Shown piece by piece: positions 55,329 to 64,000 of a stretch of DNA of 64,000 nt. The DNA is from Caballeronia glathei (GTDB lineage: Bacteria > Pseudomonadota > Gammaproteobacteria > Burkholderiales > Burkholderiaceae). The position numbers were made by a program, and so were the translations under genes. Where the stretch lies: assembly GCF_000698595.1 (NCBI RefSeq), contig NZ_JFHC01000003.1, forward strand, positions 1-64,000. The letters run 5' to 3'. The notes under the pieces are model-generated. The model had not been told where the DNA came from. It ran no database searches and worked only from the letters and a program-made list of their open reading frames with translations. Numbering within the stretch: position 1 is the first letter of the stretch; the number at the start of each line of letters is the position of its first letter.

Positions 55329-57605
55329 ATGTATGTAAGGAGAATGCGCAAGGCGGCGTTGGCCGCGCTTGCGACGAGGCGGATCGGCCTGGAAGTGCGC
55401 GTGGCCGCGATGTGCACGGGACTCGCGTTCGCGCAGGCCGGCTGGGCGCAGTCGCAGGATCAACAACCGCCGGCCGCGCCCGGATCATCGAATCCGGCCA
55501 TGGCCGACGCGACGTTGCCCGCGATTCGCGTCGAGGGCACCGTTCCGACAGGATACGGGCCGCTCGTTGAAAGCGATCGGGTCAACGACCCGCAACAGCG
55601 CGTCGCGGCCAGCAAGACCGGAACGAAGCTGGAGGATTTGCCTGCCAGCGTTCAGGTCATCCCGCGCCAGCTGGTTTCCGAGCAAGGCGGCACGATGCTG
55701 CGCGACGCCATCACGAACGCGAGCGGCGTCAATCAGGGCGGCCAGGACTCGAAGGGCTATTACGATCACTTCCTGATCCGCGGGCTGAACGCGCAGATCT
55801 ACGAGGACGGCTTTTCCGACGGCGACGAACTGAGCGGCATTTCGCACTCGCTCAACGGTGTCGAGCGGATCGAGATTCTCGAGGGGCCGGGATCGGCGCT
55901 GTTCGGCAGCGGCCCGCCGGGAGGCACGATCAATATCGTTCACTACGAGCCGTCGCCGGATTTCCACTATGGCGGCAGCGTGCAGGCGGGATCGTTCGGC
56001 ACGGTCACCAACAGCGACTACATCACCGGGCCGACCGGCATCGCCGGACTGAACTATCGTGTCGACGCAACGTTCGCGCGCTCCGACGGATTTCGCGACC
56101 TGAGCAGCCGCGACTCAGAGATCAGGCCGTCGCTGCAATGGGAACTTGGCAAGCATACGATCGACTTCTCGCTCGATCTGCGCGACACGCACGAAACGCC
56201 CGATTCGTACGGGATCATCTACTTCAACGGTTCGCCGCTCGGCGACGTCTCGCGCGATGCCAAGTTCTCGACCCCGTTCGCGTTCGCCAAAGAAACCTAC
56301 GTTCGCCCGACGCTTTCGGACAAGTGGAAGGTGAGCGACGTGCTGACGATCAACAACCGCTTCTCATATCTGCACCGCTCGCTCGACGTGCTGACAAACG
56401 GCGACAGCACCAGCACCATGGTCAGCGACGGAGAGGTGGTCGGACGCCAGCTCAGAGAACAGGACGACAGCGACAACAGCTTCGACTACCAGCTCGAACC
56501 GGTCTGGAAATTTGCGACCGGCAGCGTCGGGCATACCTTGGTGACAGGCTTCGAATACCAGCATCTGCTGATCGATACGGAGCGGGCCACCGCCGACCTG
56601 CCCAACATTCCGGATGCGTTCGCACCGGTGCCGCCCGAAACGAGCGTGGCCGGGCTGACGTTCCTGTGCGACGCGAAGCATTCGTGCGACAACGATCATC
56701 TGGTCGCGAACTACTACAGTCTCTACGCAACCGATCAGATCGACGTCACCGACAAGTTCAAGCTGCGCGCAGGCATCCGGCAAGACTGGTGGGACACGTC
56801 GCTTACGCCGTCGATTTCGGTGCCCGGCCGCTTCGGCACCGACGGGCAACCCTTGCTCGCCGGCGTGACCGACACGCGCAACGACGCACCCGTGAGCTGG
56901 AACATCGGTGCGCTTTACAAGGTGCTGCCCTGGCTCACGCCTTACTTCGGCATCTCGAAGAGCCATTTCGCGAACTTCAATTCGGAGAACACGCAGAACG
57001 GAATCGGCGCACCGGAATCCGCGCTGCAATATGAAGCCGGCATCAAGTTCGGCCTGTTCGACGACAAGTTCATCATCAACACCGCGCTCTTCGACGTGAC
57101 CCGCGACAACGTTGCCGCGCTGACGACCATCAATGGCGCCGAGTCTGTCGTCTTCGACAGTCAAAGGACGAAAGGAGCCGAAGCATCGATCGATGCAAGC
57201 CTAACGAACCAGTGGCACGTGATCGCGAACTTCACGGCGCAGGATGCGGTCATCACCGACAATCCGCAAGGCATCACGTCGGAGGGTCATCATCCGCAGG
57301 GCGCGCCGGCGTATATCGCCAATCTCTGGACGACATACGATTTCTCGATCGACGGCATCCCGGGATTTCACGTTGGCGCGGGCGTCAACTATGTGGCGAA
57401 GACGTATAGCGACATCACCAACGTCAACTCGATCCCGTCGTACGTGATCGCGAACGCGGCCTTCGGCTATGACGCGCCGCGCTGGGGCATCGACCTGAAC
57501 GTGCACAATCTCACCGACCGGCGCTACTTCGTCGCAGCCAATGCGGCCGGTGCGTTCGTAGGCGAATCCCTGAGTGCGTTCGTGAATATTCACGCGAACT
57601 TCTGA
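55329..57605 (+). CDS. TonB-dependent siderophore receptor
   Basis: 758 residues. Signal peptide to about AWAQS (residue 41), then a TonB-box-like LPAIRVEG, plug domain (VQVIPRQLVSEQGGTMLRDAITNASGVNQGG, IEILEGPGSALFGSGPPGGTINIV) and a 22-strand beta-barrel ending in ...AFVNIHANF with terminal Phe. It belongs to the ferric-siderophore (FhuA/FpvA-type) receptors, without an N-terminal signalling domain. The ATG has AAAGGGG upstream. Ligand unknown. Confidence 0.93.
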   Translation: MYVRRMRKAALAALATRRIGLEVRVAAMCTGLAFAQAGWAQSQDQQPPAAPGSSNPAMADATLPAIRVEGTVPTGYGPLVESDRVNDPQQRVAASKTGTKLEDLPASVQVIPRQLVSEQGGTMLRDAITNASGVNQGGQDSKGYYDHFLIRGLNAQIYEDGFSDGDELSGISHSLNGVERIEILEGPGSALFGSGPPGGTINIVHYEPSPDFHYGGSVQAGSFGTVTNSDYITGPTGIAGLNYRVDATFARSDGFRDLSSRDSEIRPSLQWELGKHTIDFSLDLRDTHETPDSYGIIYFNGSPLGDVSRDAKFSTPFAFAKETYVRPTLSDKWKVSDVLTINNRFSYLHRSLDVLTNGDSTSTMVSDGEVVGRQLREQDDSDNSFDYQLEPVWKFATGSVGHTLVTGFEYQHLLIDTERATADLPNIPDAFAPVPPETSVAGLTFLCDAKHSCDNDHLVANYYSLYATDQIDVTDKFKLRAGIRQDWWDTSLTPSISVPGRFGTDGQPLLAGVTDTRNDAPVSWNIGALYKVLPWLTPYFGISKSHFANFNSENTQNGIGAPESALQYEAGIKFGLFDDKFIINTALFDVTRDNVAALTTINGAESVVFDSQRTKGAEASIDASLTNQWHVIANFTAQDAVITDNPQGITSEGHHPQGAPAYIANLWTTYDFSIDGIPGFHVGAGVNYVAKTYSDITNVNSIPSYVIANAAFGYDAPRWGIDLNVHNLTDRRYFVAANAAGAFVGESLSAFVNIHANF

Positions 57606-57617
57606 TCCGGTGTCTCG

Positions 57618-57644
57618 CGCCGAGGCATTTCGATGCCTCTGGCG
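57618..57644. terminator. Hairpin between convergent TonB receptor and MFS genes
   Basis: CGCC-GAGGCAT, loop TTCG, ATGCCTC-(T)-GGCG: 11 base pairs with one bulged T and a stable UUCG tetraloop. It lies 13 bases after the receptor stop. No T run follows, so it may act as an mRNA end or a weak terminator. Confidence 0.6.
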
Positions 57645-57736
57645 ACGGTCGACAGACTGCGTCTTCCGATCCGTACACGCTGCCGGATCAGGCGCAGTCT
57701 GAAGTTGCCGCGCTTACGGTGCTGGCCAATCGAGGC

Positions 57737-58966
57737 TCATGACGTCGCAGTCGCGCCGCGCGGTGACTCAGCGCGAAGGACAGCACCGCCGAACACGAGC
57801 GCACTGAGGGCGAGAACCGCCGCGAACATCGCCGTGCCGGTCGACAGGCCGAGAAAGTCGATTGCATAGCCGGCCGACACCGCCAGCAGTCCCGCCGGCA
57901 GATAGCCGCCCATGTTCATGACCGCATTGGCCTCGGCTCTGCGGGTGTCGGGCACATGCAGGCTGATGAGCGTCAGGCCGCCCAGCTGGCCCAGACCCTG
58001 GCCCGCACCCGCGAGCAAGGCGGCCACCACCAGTACGGGGGCCGACGACGCATGCACCGCAAGCCACAGGGCGCCCATCGCGAGGACGGTCGCAGTGGAG
58101 CCCGCGGCGAATATCGCCCGTACCGGCCACAGGCGTACAGCAAACTGCACGCCTGTGGCCGTCACGAACATCGCGCAGGCCATCCCGCCTGCGAGCAGCG
58201 GGCTGCGGACTTCGAGCAGACGCGCGAGGAGCGACGGTCCCAGCGCCAGCACGAACGATGTGGCAGTGATGCCGGGCCCGAACACGGCAATGCCGGATAA
58301 GACGTGGCGCCGATATTCTTGCGGAACTGACGGCAGACGCAGGCGTGCACCGGCGTGCGCCGCTTCGGCCGGCCGTGTCAACGGCAGCCGCATGGTGAGG
58401 ACGAACGCGCTCAGCAAGACGAGAAATTCGACGGCGAACACGGGCCGCACGGGATGCGCGAGGGTTTGCGCGATACCTCCGGCCAGCAGCGGGCCGAGGC
58501 CAGCGCCGAGCACCATGGCCACCGACGCAAGCAGTGCCGCCTGCCGACGCCGTCGCGTTCCGCCAAGGTCGCCTACCGACGCCATGCCCGCGGACACCAT
58601 GACACCCACCGCGATTCCGGTCAGCAGGCGGGCGACGGCAAGCATCGCGATGGACGATGCAGTCGCGAAAAGCGCGCAGGCGACCAGTGCTGCGAAGAGG
58701 CCCGGCAGCAAGACCGCCTTGCGGCCGAGGCGGTCGGACAGCTGTCCGGCGACGAGCAATGTGCCAAGCAGTCCGGCGATGTACAGCGCAAAGATGACGG
58801 TCAGCGTTCCCGACGAAAATCCGAGCGCGCGCTGCCAGACCACATACAGCGGAGTCGGGGAGTTGGACAGCATGAACACGGCTGTGACAGTCCACGCGGC
58901 GCGGAACATGTCGGCGGTGAAGGATGCGGGCGCGCGATCCGGCTGCGCGACAAGCGTATCGGACAT
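57737..58966 (-). CDS. MFS transporter, DHA1-like
   Basis: 409 residues, 12 membrane helices, loop motif SDRLGRKAVLLPG. Opening TADMFRAAWTVTAVFMLSNSPTPLYVVWQRALGF; this is a typical bacterial efflux permease of unknown cargo. The ATG at 58966 has CGGAGGA upstream; the upstream frame to 59149 reads randomly. Convergent with the TonB receptor, so it is not necessarily part of an iron system. Confidence 0.88.
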   Translation of the reverse strand: MSDTLVAQPDRAPASFTADMFRAAWTVTAVFMLSNSPTPLYVVWQRALGFSSGTLTVIFALYIAGLLGTLLVAGQLSDRLGRKAVLLPGLFAALVACALFATASSIAMLAVARLLTGIAVGVMVSAGMASVGDLGGTRRRRQAALLASVAMVLGAGLGPLLAGGIAQTLAHPVRPVFAVEFLVLLSAFVLTMRLPLTRPAEAAHAGARLRLPSVPQEYRRHVLSGIAVFGPGITATSFVLALGPSLLARLLEVRSPLLAGGMACAMFVTATGVQFAVRLWPVRAIFAAGSTATVLAMGALWLAVHASSAPVLVVAALLAGAGQGLGQLGGLTLISLHVPDTRRAEANAVMNMGGYLPAGLLAVSAGYAIDFLGLSTGTAMFAAVLALSALVFGGAVLRAESPRGATATS

Positions 58967-59205
58967 GGCGTCCTCCGGGGTGGGTAAGAAGGGACTGGGC
59001 GACCCGGTCAGCGGCAGAACTTTCTCCGCGTCCCGGTACGTCGATCCGGTGCCCCATTCTTGCCCATCGCCCGCCGCGCGCCCATTCCCCAAATGTGCGG
59101 ACCGTCGATGCAACAATGCGCAAGCCCGCACTGGCCGCAAAAACGCCATGCGGCTTGATCGGCCGGGCAGTTACCGCGCCTCTCTGCTGTCGTCAGGCGC
59201 CGGTA

Positions 59206-59502
59206 TCAAGGCGCCTGTTGCGGGTCGTCGATCGATGCCGGATGACGGCAAAGCGCGGTGACCTCGATGTCCATATAGGGGAAAAGCGGGAGCGAGCTGA
59301 GGATTCCATGAAGCTCGTCGGTACTGTCCACGTTGAAGATGCTGATGTTTGCCCACTTTCCGGCGATGCGCCAGACATGCAGCCATTTCCCCGCGCGCTG
59401 AAGCGCCTTGGCTTGCTCGACTTCTTCCGCACTCAGCGCCCTGATTTTCTCCATGTCCGCTTCGGGTGGAACGCGAACGGTGATCTGAACGTGAAAGAGC
59501 AT
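59206..59502 (-). CDS. Muconolactone isomerase-like protein (CatC family)
   Basis: 98 residues, close to CatC (96). MLFHVQITVRVPPEADMEKIRALSAEEVEQAKALQRAGKWLHVWRIAGKW and SSLPLFPYMDIEVTAL are typical of muconolactone delta-isomerase. Catechol catabolism partners (catA, catB) are not nearby, so the true substrate may differ. It follows the DJ-1 gene on the same strand after 57 bases. Confidence 0.85.
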   Translation of the reverse strand: MLFHVQITVRVPPEADMEKIRALSAEEVEQAKALQRAGKWLHVWRIAGKWANISIFNVDSTDELHGILSSLPLFPYMDIEVTALCRHPASIDDPQQAP

Positions 59503-59559
59503 GGATGCCTCCGAAACAAGTAGGCGCGACGCCGAGCGCGGACATGTCGTGCTGATACG

Positions 59560-60372
59560 TCAACGGGCGGCTTTTGCAGCCACGTGACGATCGAGTGCCT
59601 TCACGAACACGTCCGCGATGCCATGGTCGGACGGCGGATTCTGGCCCGTGATGAGTTCGCGATCCTCAACCACGTAGGCTTCGAAGACGCCTTTGGTCTC
59701 GACCTTGCCACCGGCGATCTCCAGTGCGGTGACAACGTAGAACGGCACCTTGCTGCCGCCCATGATGTTCTCCTCGACATACTGTTCTTCGTCATTCGAG
59801 AAGATGGTCATGCGATAGCCGGCGTACTGCCAGCCCTCGGCCGCACGTCTCGCGGCTGCCATATCGTCGTTCACGAGCGCCTGCCGGAATTCCCTGGCCT
59901 TCGGCATCGCCGCCGTGACGGCGATCGGGCCATGGCAGAGCAGCGCAGTCGGCTTGGATGTGGCATGGAAATGCCGCAGAACTTCGCCCAGGTCGGGGTC
60001 CTGCATGAGGTCGACCATCGGCGGATGACCGCCGGGCACGAACACGCCCGCATAGTTATCGAGACCTTCATCGATGACGGAACGGATCGAACGCGGATTG
60101 CGCATGCCGGCGTTCGTGGCGACGAAATCGAGTGCCTTCTGCAACGCCTCCTCGCTGCCGCCGAAGTGGTCGGCCACGACCGAATGCTGGTCGACTGCGG
60201 GCTGCTTGCCGTTCGGCGTCGCAAGAACGACCTCGTAACCGGCGTCGACGGCCGCCTGGGAAGGAATGGCAAGCTCGTTGAGATAGTAGCCCATCGGTTC
60301 CTTTCGCCCGTCCTTCAACTCGAACATGTCGGCGCTGGAACCGACGACGAGGATCTTTCCCTTGGTGTTCAT
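59560..60372 (-). CDS. DJ-1/PfpI-family protein
   Basis: 270 residues. Class I glutamine amidotransferase-like fold with the nucleophile Cys146 (LLCHGPI) and the upstream GGHPPMVDL (115-122). The extended form with the long insert (about 55-105) resembles Hsp31/HchA-type glyoxalase III or chaperone proteins, but the exact role is open. The start at MNTKGKIL has GGAGAGCAG upstream. It lies between the molybdoenzyme gene (85 bases) and the CatC-like gene (57 bases). Confidence 0.87.
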   Translation of the reverse strand: MNTKGKILVVGSSADMFELKDGRKEPMGYYLNELAIPSQAAVDAGYEVVLATPNGKQPAVDQHSVVADHFGGSEEALQKALDFVATNAGMRNPRSIRSVIDEGLDNYAGVFVPGGHPPMVDLMQDPDLGEVLRHFHATSKPTALLCHGPIAVTAAMPKAREFRQALVNDDMAAARRAAEGWQYAGYRMTIFSNDEEQYVEENIMGGSKVPFYVVTALEIAGGKVETKGVFEAYVVEDRELITGQNPPSDHGIADVFVKALDRHVAAKAAR

Positions 60373-60457
60373 TCTGCTCTCCACGATGGTTGAGGCTTCG
60401 AGATGATGGGCGCACCAGAACCAGACGCGCGCCCGCTTGCAATGTCTGCTGCCGGCG

Positions 60458-62728
60458 CTACGCCTTGATCAGCGCGGGGTCGATTGGCAGTTTGCGGATG
60501 CGCTTGCCGGTCGCCGCCGCGACCGCGTTCCCCACGGCCGGGAACAATGCCGATGTTGCTGCTTCTCCGATGCCTCCCGGCGGCTCGGCGCTCCTCACGA
60601 TATGCACCTCGATAGCGGGGGCTTCATTGATCCGCATCACGCGATAGTCGTTGAAGTTTCCCTGTTCGATGCGTCCGTTCCTGAAGGTGATCTTGCCCCA
60701 CAGCACGGCCGAGCACCCGAAGATCACGCCGCTCTCGATTTGCGCACGCACGATGTCGGGATTCACGACATGTCCGCAATCGACCGCGCAGACCACGCGC
60801 CTGATTCTCACTTCACCGTTTTCGTCGACCTCGACTTCCGCCACCTGTGACAGGTAGGAGGCAAACGCAAACTGAACCGATATGCCGCGTCCCGCGCGCA
60901 CGCCTGCGCGTCCTGCCTTGAGCGGCTGGTCCCAGCCGGCTTTCTGGGCGGCGAGTTCGAGCACCGTATTCGCGCGAGGCTGATTCGCGAGCAGCGAGCG
61001 GCGATATTCGTAGGGATCTTTCTGTGCCGTATTGGCGAGTTCGTCGATGAAACTCTCGACGACGAAGACGTTGTGCGTCGGTCCCACACCGCGCCATTTG
61101 CCGATCGGCATGGGTGTCTCGACGCGCACGTAATTGATTTGCACGTTCGGGATCGCATACAGGAGATTGGTGGCGCCGTTCACGGCGTCCGGGTCGACAC
61201 CGTTCTTGAACGTGCTCGGCAGATAGCGCGCCATGACGGCCGCACCGGTCACCTTGTGCGTCCACGCGAGCGGCATGCCGCGCGCATCCAGTACGGCTTC
61301 CAGCCGGTTCAGGTAATACGTGCGGGGGATGTCGTGCTGAATGTCCTCTTCTCGTGTCCAGATGAATTTCACCGGACCTTGTACCTGCCTGGCGAAGCTC
61401 ACCGATTGCGTCACGTAGTCCACTTCCAGCCGGCGGCCGAAGCCGCCTCCGAGATACTGGCCGTGAACCTTCACCTTCTCCTTCGGCAATCCCGTGATCG
61501 CGGCCGCGGTTTCCTGCGCGCGGGCGGGCACCTGCGTACCGACCCAGACATCGCACGAATCGGGCGTGACATGCACCGTGCAGTTCATCGGCTCCATCGT
61601 CGCGTGCGCGAGGAAAGGCAGCTCATAGCGCGCCTCGATATGCTTGCCGTTCCCGCGGAGTGCGGCCGACGCATCGCCGATCTTCTGCGCGATCACACCG
61701 TTGCTCGCCGCTGCCTGTTCCATTCGTGCGATCAATGTCGCATTGGAAAACCCTGCGTTCTCGCCTTCGTCCCATTCCAGCTTCAATGCGGAGAGCCCGC
61801 GCTTCGCAGCCCACATGTCGTCCGCGACGACGGCCACCGCGTTGTCGATGCTCACAATCTGCCGCACCCCCGTGATCTGTCGCGCGCGTCGGTCATCCAC
61901 TGCGCGAAGCTTGCCGCCGACCACCGGACTTGCCGCCACCGTCGCGATCAGCATGCCCGGAACCGCGACGTCGATACCGAAGACAGCGCGTCCTGCAACC
62001 TTGTCCGGCGAGTCGAGCCGCTTCACCGGCGTGCCCACCAGCCTGAAGTCATGCGGGTCCTTGAGCGTCACTTTCTGCGGAATTGGCAGTGTGGCTGCCC
62101 GACCCGACAGGTCGCCGTACGTCGTCCTCCGGCCCGTTGGCGGGTGCGTTACCGTGCCGTTCTCTGCCTTGCAGGTGGACGGATCGACATTCCATGATTG
62201 CGCAGCGGCATTGACCAGAAGCGTGCGGCATGTCGCGCCCGCCTTGCGCATGGGCAGCCACGCGCCGCGTATCGATGCCGACGCCCCGGTAATCTGACTG
62301 CCGATGACCGGATCGCGATACAGGACGTCGTCTGCGGGTGCGTGTTCCAGCCGCACATCGGCGAGGGATATCTCGAGTTCCTCGGCGATCAGCATCGAAA
62401 TCGACGTATACGTTCCCTGGCCCATTTCCACGCGAGGCATGACGAACGTGACCTGGCCCGAGGGCGCGATACGGATGAATGCGTCGGGCGCGAAATCGCC
62501 GTCCGTCGAGTTGTCGGCGACGATCTCGTTGGCCGGCGCCAGCATCGGAAGCGCCACGCCGAGCAGCAAGCCACCTCCGCCGCCGGCGATGATCCGCAGA
62601 AAATTTCGCCGTGACGTCGAATCAGGCGGCACCGCAATGACGGCATTGGCCGCGCGATCGCACGGAAACGCCGATGCGCTCGCGACGCCACGATCATCAT
62701 GGGTCGCTACCGGATGCTGGCGGGACAT
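60458..62728 (-). CDS. Molybdopterin-binding large subunit, aldehyde/isoquinoline oxidoreductase type
   Basis: 756 residues, xanthine dehydrogenase superfamily. A twin-arginine signal (R40-R41-NFLRII) exports it folded, as for periplasmic members. Cofactor motifs include GGGFGRRLEVDY, and the catalytic Glu is E722 in GGIGEAATS. It resembles the beta subunit of isoquinoline 1-oxidoreductase and the large subunit of aldehyde dehydrogenases. It should work with a [2Fe-2S] subunit, which is not seen here and may lie beyond the right edge, and with the cytochrome gene upstream. The start at MSRQHP has GAGGG upstream. Confidence 0.92.
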   Translation of the reverse strand: MSRQHPVATHDDRGVASASAFPCDRAANAVIAVPPDSTSRRNFLRIIAGGGGGLLLGVALPMLAPANEIVADNSTDGDFAPDAFIRIAPSGQVTFVMPRVEMGQGTYTSISMLIAEELEISLADVRLEHAPADDVLYRDPVIGSQITGASASIRGAWLPMRKAGATCRTLLVNAAAQSWNVDPSTCKAENGTVTHPPTGRRTTYGDLSGRAATLPIPQKVTLKDPHDFRLVGTPVKRLDSPDKVAGRAVFGIDVAVPGMLIATVAASPVVGGKLRAVDDRRARQITGVRQIVSIDNAVAVVADDMWAAKRGLSALKLEWDEGENAGFSNATLIARMEQAAASNGVIAQKIGDASAALRGNGKHIEARYELPFLAHATMEPMNCTVHVTPDSCDVWVGTQVPARAQETAAAITGLPKEKVKVHGQYLGGGFGRRLEVDYVTQSVSFARQVQGPVKFIWTREEDIQHDIPRTYYLNRLEAVLDARGMPLAWTHKVTGAAVMARYLPSTFKNGVDPDAVNGATNLLYAIPNVQINYVRVETPMPIGKWRGVGPTHNVFVVESFIDELANTAQKDPYEYRRSLLANQPRANTVLELAAQKAGWDQPLKAGRAGVRAGRGISVQFAFASYLSQVAEVEVDENGEVRIRRVVCAVDCGHVVNPDIVRAQIESGVIFGCSAVLWGKITFRNGRIEQGNFNDYRVMRINEAPAIEVHIVRSAEPPGGIGEAATSALFPAVGNAVAAATGKRIRKLPIDPALIKA

Positions 62729-62789
62729 ATGCGGGCCCTCAGAAGTGTCGTGGTGCGGCTGTGCATGAAGCACAGGGCCGTTTCTTGCC

Positions 62790-64000
62790 TCACTGCCCGG
62801 TGTCGCGCATTTTCCGCACATCGGTCACCGCGACCGGGCCCTGGTTGTTGCTCCAGCTCTGGCGGGTGAAGGTCAGCACGTCGGCGATTTCCTGGTCGTT
62901 CAGCACGGTGCGATACGCGGGCATCGGGTAAGGCGCCGGCATACCGTCGATCACGAGTTGGCCGCTGCCGTTCAGCACCACGTTGACAAGCGAGCTCGCG
63001 TCCTTTTCCAGCAGGTTCGGATTGCCGGCGAGCGGTGCCAGATACGGCGCCGCACCCCGCCCATCGGCACCGTGGCAATGCAGGCAGTAGGTCGTGTACA
63101 GAATCGCGCCGCGGTTGCCTGCCGGCCTCGTCAACATCGCCACCGTCGTTTTCGGATTGAACGCGTAGGGAGGTCCATCGTCGCTGCGCGCCGGCGGCAG
63201 CGATTTCAGATACACCGCCATTGCGTTCAGGTCCGCGTCGCTCATGTATTGCGTGCTGTGATTGATCACATCGGTCATCGATCCGAACGCGGTCGCATGC
63301 GCATTCGCGCCCGTCTTCAGGAACCCATGCACGTCCTCCACGCTCCAGCGCCCGAGGCCAGTGTTGTGATCGCCCGCCAGGTTCGACGCGAACCAGCCTT
63401 CCAGTGCCGCTCCGCTCAGGAATGCGTGGCCGCTTTCGTCCAGCGCCTTCTCGTTCAAAGTGGGACTGCGCGGCGTGTGACATGCGCCGCAGTGTCCAAG
63501 TCCCTGCACGAGATAGGCGCCGCGGTTCCACACCGCGTCGCGCGCTTTCTTCGGCTGATACACGGCCTTGTCCAGAAAGACCAGGTTCCACAGTTTCAGC
63601 GGCCAGCGCATGTTCATGGGCCAGGGAATTTCAGATGCCCGATTCGCCTGCCTGACCGGCGCGACGCCTTGAATGAAGTACGCATATAGCGCGCGCATGT
63701 CGTCGTCGCTGACCTTCGCATACGAGGGATAGGGCATGGCGGGGTAGAGATTGCGGCCATCCCTTGCAATGCCCTCGCGCACCGCGCGAAGGAATTCGGC
63801 CTGCGTGTAACGTCCGATTCCCGTCTCGGGATCGGGTGTGATGTTCGTGGTGAAGATCCTGCCCATCGGCGTGGTCATCGGCAGTCCGCCAGCGAACGGC
63901 TTGCCGCCGGGTGACGAGTGGCACGCGACACAGTCTCCTGCCTTCGCCAGGTAGGCGCCGCGGGCAATCAGGTCGGCTGCGGCGCCGTCGGCTCCATACA
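62790..64000 (-). CDS. Triheme cytochrome c subunit of membrane dehydrogenase, 5' end cut
   Basis: At least 403 residues are visible; the start lies past the window edge. Three haem sites are seen: CVACH (near the edge), CGACH and CLHCH, spaced as in gluconate/alcohol dehydrogenase cytochrome subunits. The first visible part (GAYLAKAGDCVACHSSPGGKPFAGGLPMTTPMG) is normal for the family. It should pass electrons from the large subunit to the respiratory chain. The large subunit gene begins 61 bases after its stop. Confidence 0.9.
   Translation of the reverse strand, partial: YGADGAAADLIARGAYLAKAGDCVACHSSPGGKPFAGGLPMTTPMGRIFTTNITPDPETGIGRYTQAEFLRAVREGIARDGRNLYPAMPYPSYAKVSDDDMRALYAYFIQGVAPVRQANRASEIPWPMNMRWPLKLWNLVFLDKAVYQPKKARDAVWNRGAYLVQGLGHCGACHTPRSPTLNEKALDESGHAFLSGAALEGWFASNLAGDHNTGLGRWSVEDVHGFLKTGANAHATAFGSMTDVINHSTQYMSDADLNAMAVYLKSLPPARSDDGPPYAFNPKTTVAMLTRPAGNRGAILYTTYCLHCHGADGRGAAPYLAPLAGNPNLLEKDASSLVNVVLNGSGQLVIDGMPAPYPMPAYRTVLNDQEIADVLTFTRQSWSNNQGPVAVTDVRKMRDTGQ

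Overview
The window is GC-rich, densely packed DNA of the kind found in the Burkholderiaceae (Paraburkholderia/Caballeronia/Burkholderia). The support is a C-P lyase cluster with a single phnE, a betaproteobacterial acetoin (aco) operon, ModABC, TRAP transport, small glycine-zipper and tyrosine/proline-rich envelope proteins, and Burkholderia-like codon use. This assignment is an inference from gene content; there is no rRNA, tRNA, replication origin, IS element, prophage or CRISPR array to settle it.

Left part (1-14000): the 3' end of an RpoD-like sigma factor, a few small genes (secreted protein, YfcG-type GST, SugE/Gdx-type SMR exporter next to an HxlR regulator), then a full phosphonate catabolism locus. 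phnCDE (uptake) run rightward into a hairpin. phnF-DUF1045-phnN run leftward with ATGA overlaps. phnGHIJKLM (the C-P lyase core) run rightward from the phnF/phnG divergent promoter. No phnP or phnO is present. The DUF1045 protein, coupled to phnN, carries two HxT motifs of the 2H phosphoesterase fold and is a good candidate for the missing cyclic phosphodiesterase step.

Middle part (14000-36000): two small hypothetical genes, an MHYT-GGDEF-EAL sensor, a TRAP transporter (Tat-exported DctP, DctQ and an enlarged DctM), an SDR, and then the acetoin system. This has the sigma-54 activator AcoR, a perfect palindrome and a -24/-12 promoter, acoX-acoA-acoB-acoC, an AhpD-like protein, an SDR and a lipoate-protein ligase, but no E3 (acoL). 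Two small envelope proteins and modABC with an upstream ModE-like box follow.

Right part (36000-64000): an accessory region with signs of decay. A YhcG/DUF1016 nuclease gene is frameshifted and carries two palindromic inserts. A PQQ-type sugar dehydrogenase and a DUF2235 effector-like gene, both lacking 5' ends, meet head to head. After these come a pyruvyltransferase-like gene, LysR/MFS, and a three-gene redox/hydrolase operon divergent from a CGNR regulator, with two tandem dyads between them. Next are an AEC transporter, YghU, an FTR1 iron permease, a TonB receptor, an MFS pump, and at the end an aldehyde/isoquinoline-oxidoreductase-like molybdoenzyme with a triheme cytochrome c (cut by the window edge), a DJ-1/PfpI protein and a muconolactone-isomerase-like protein.
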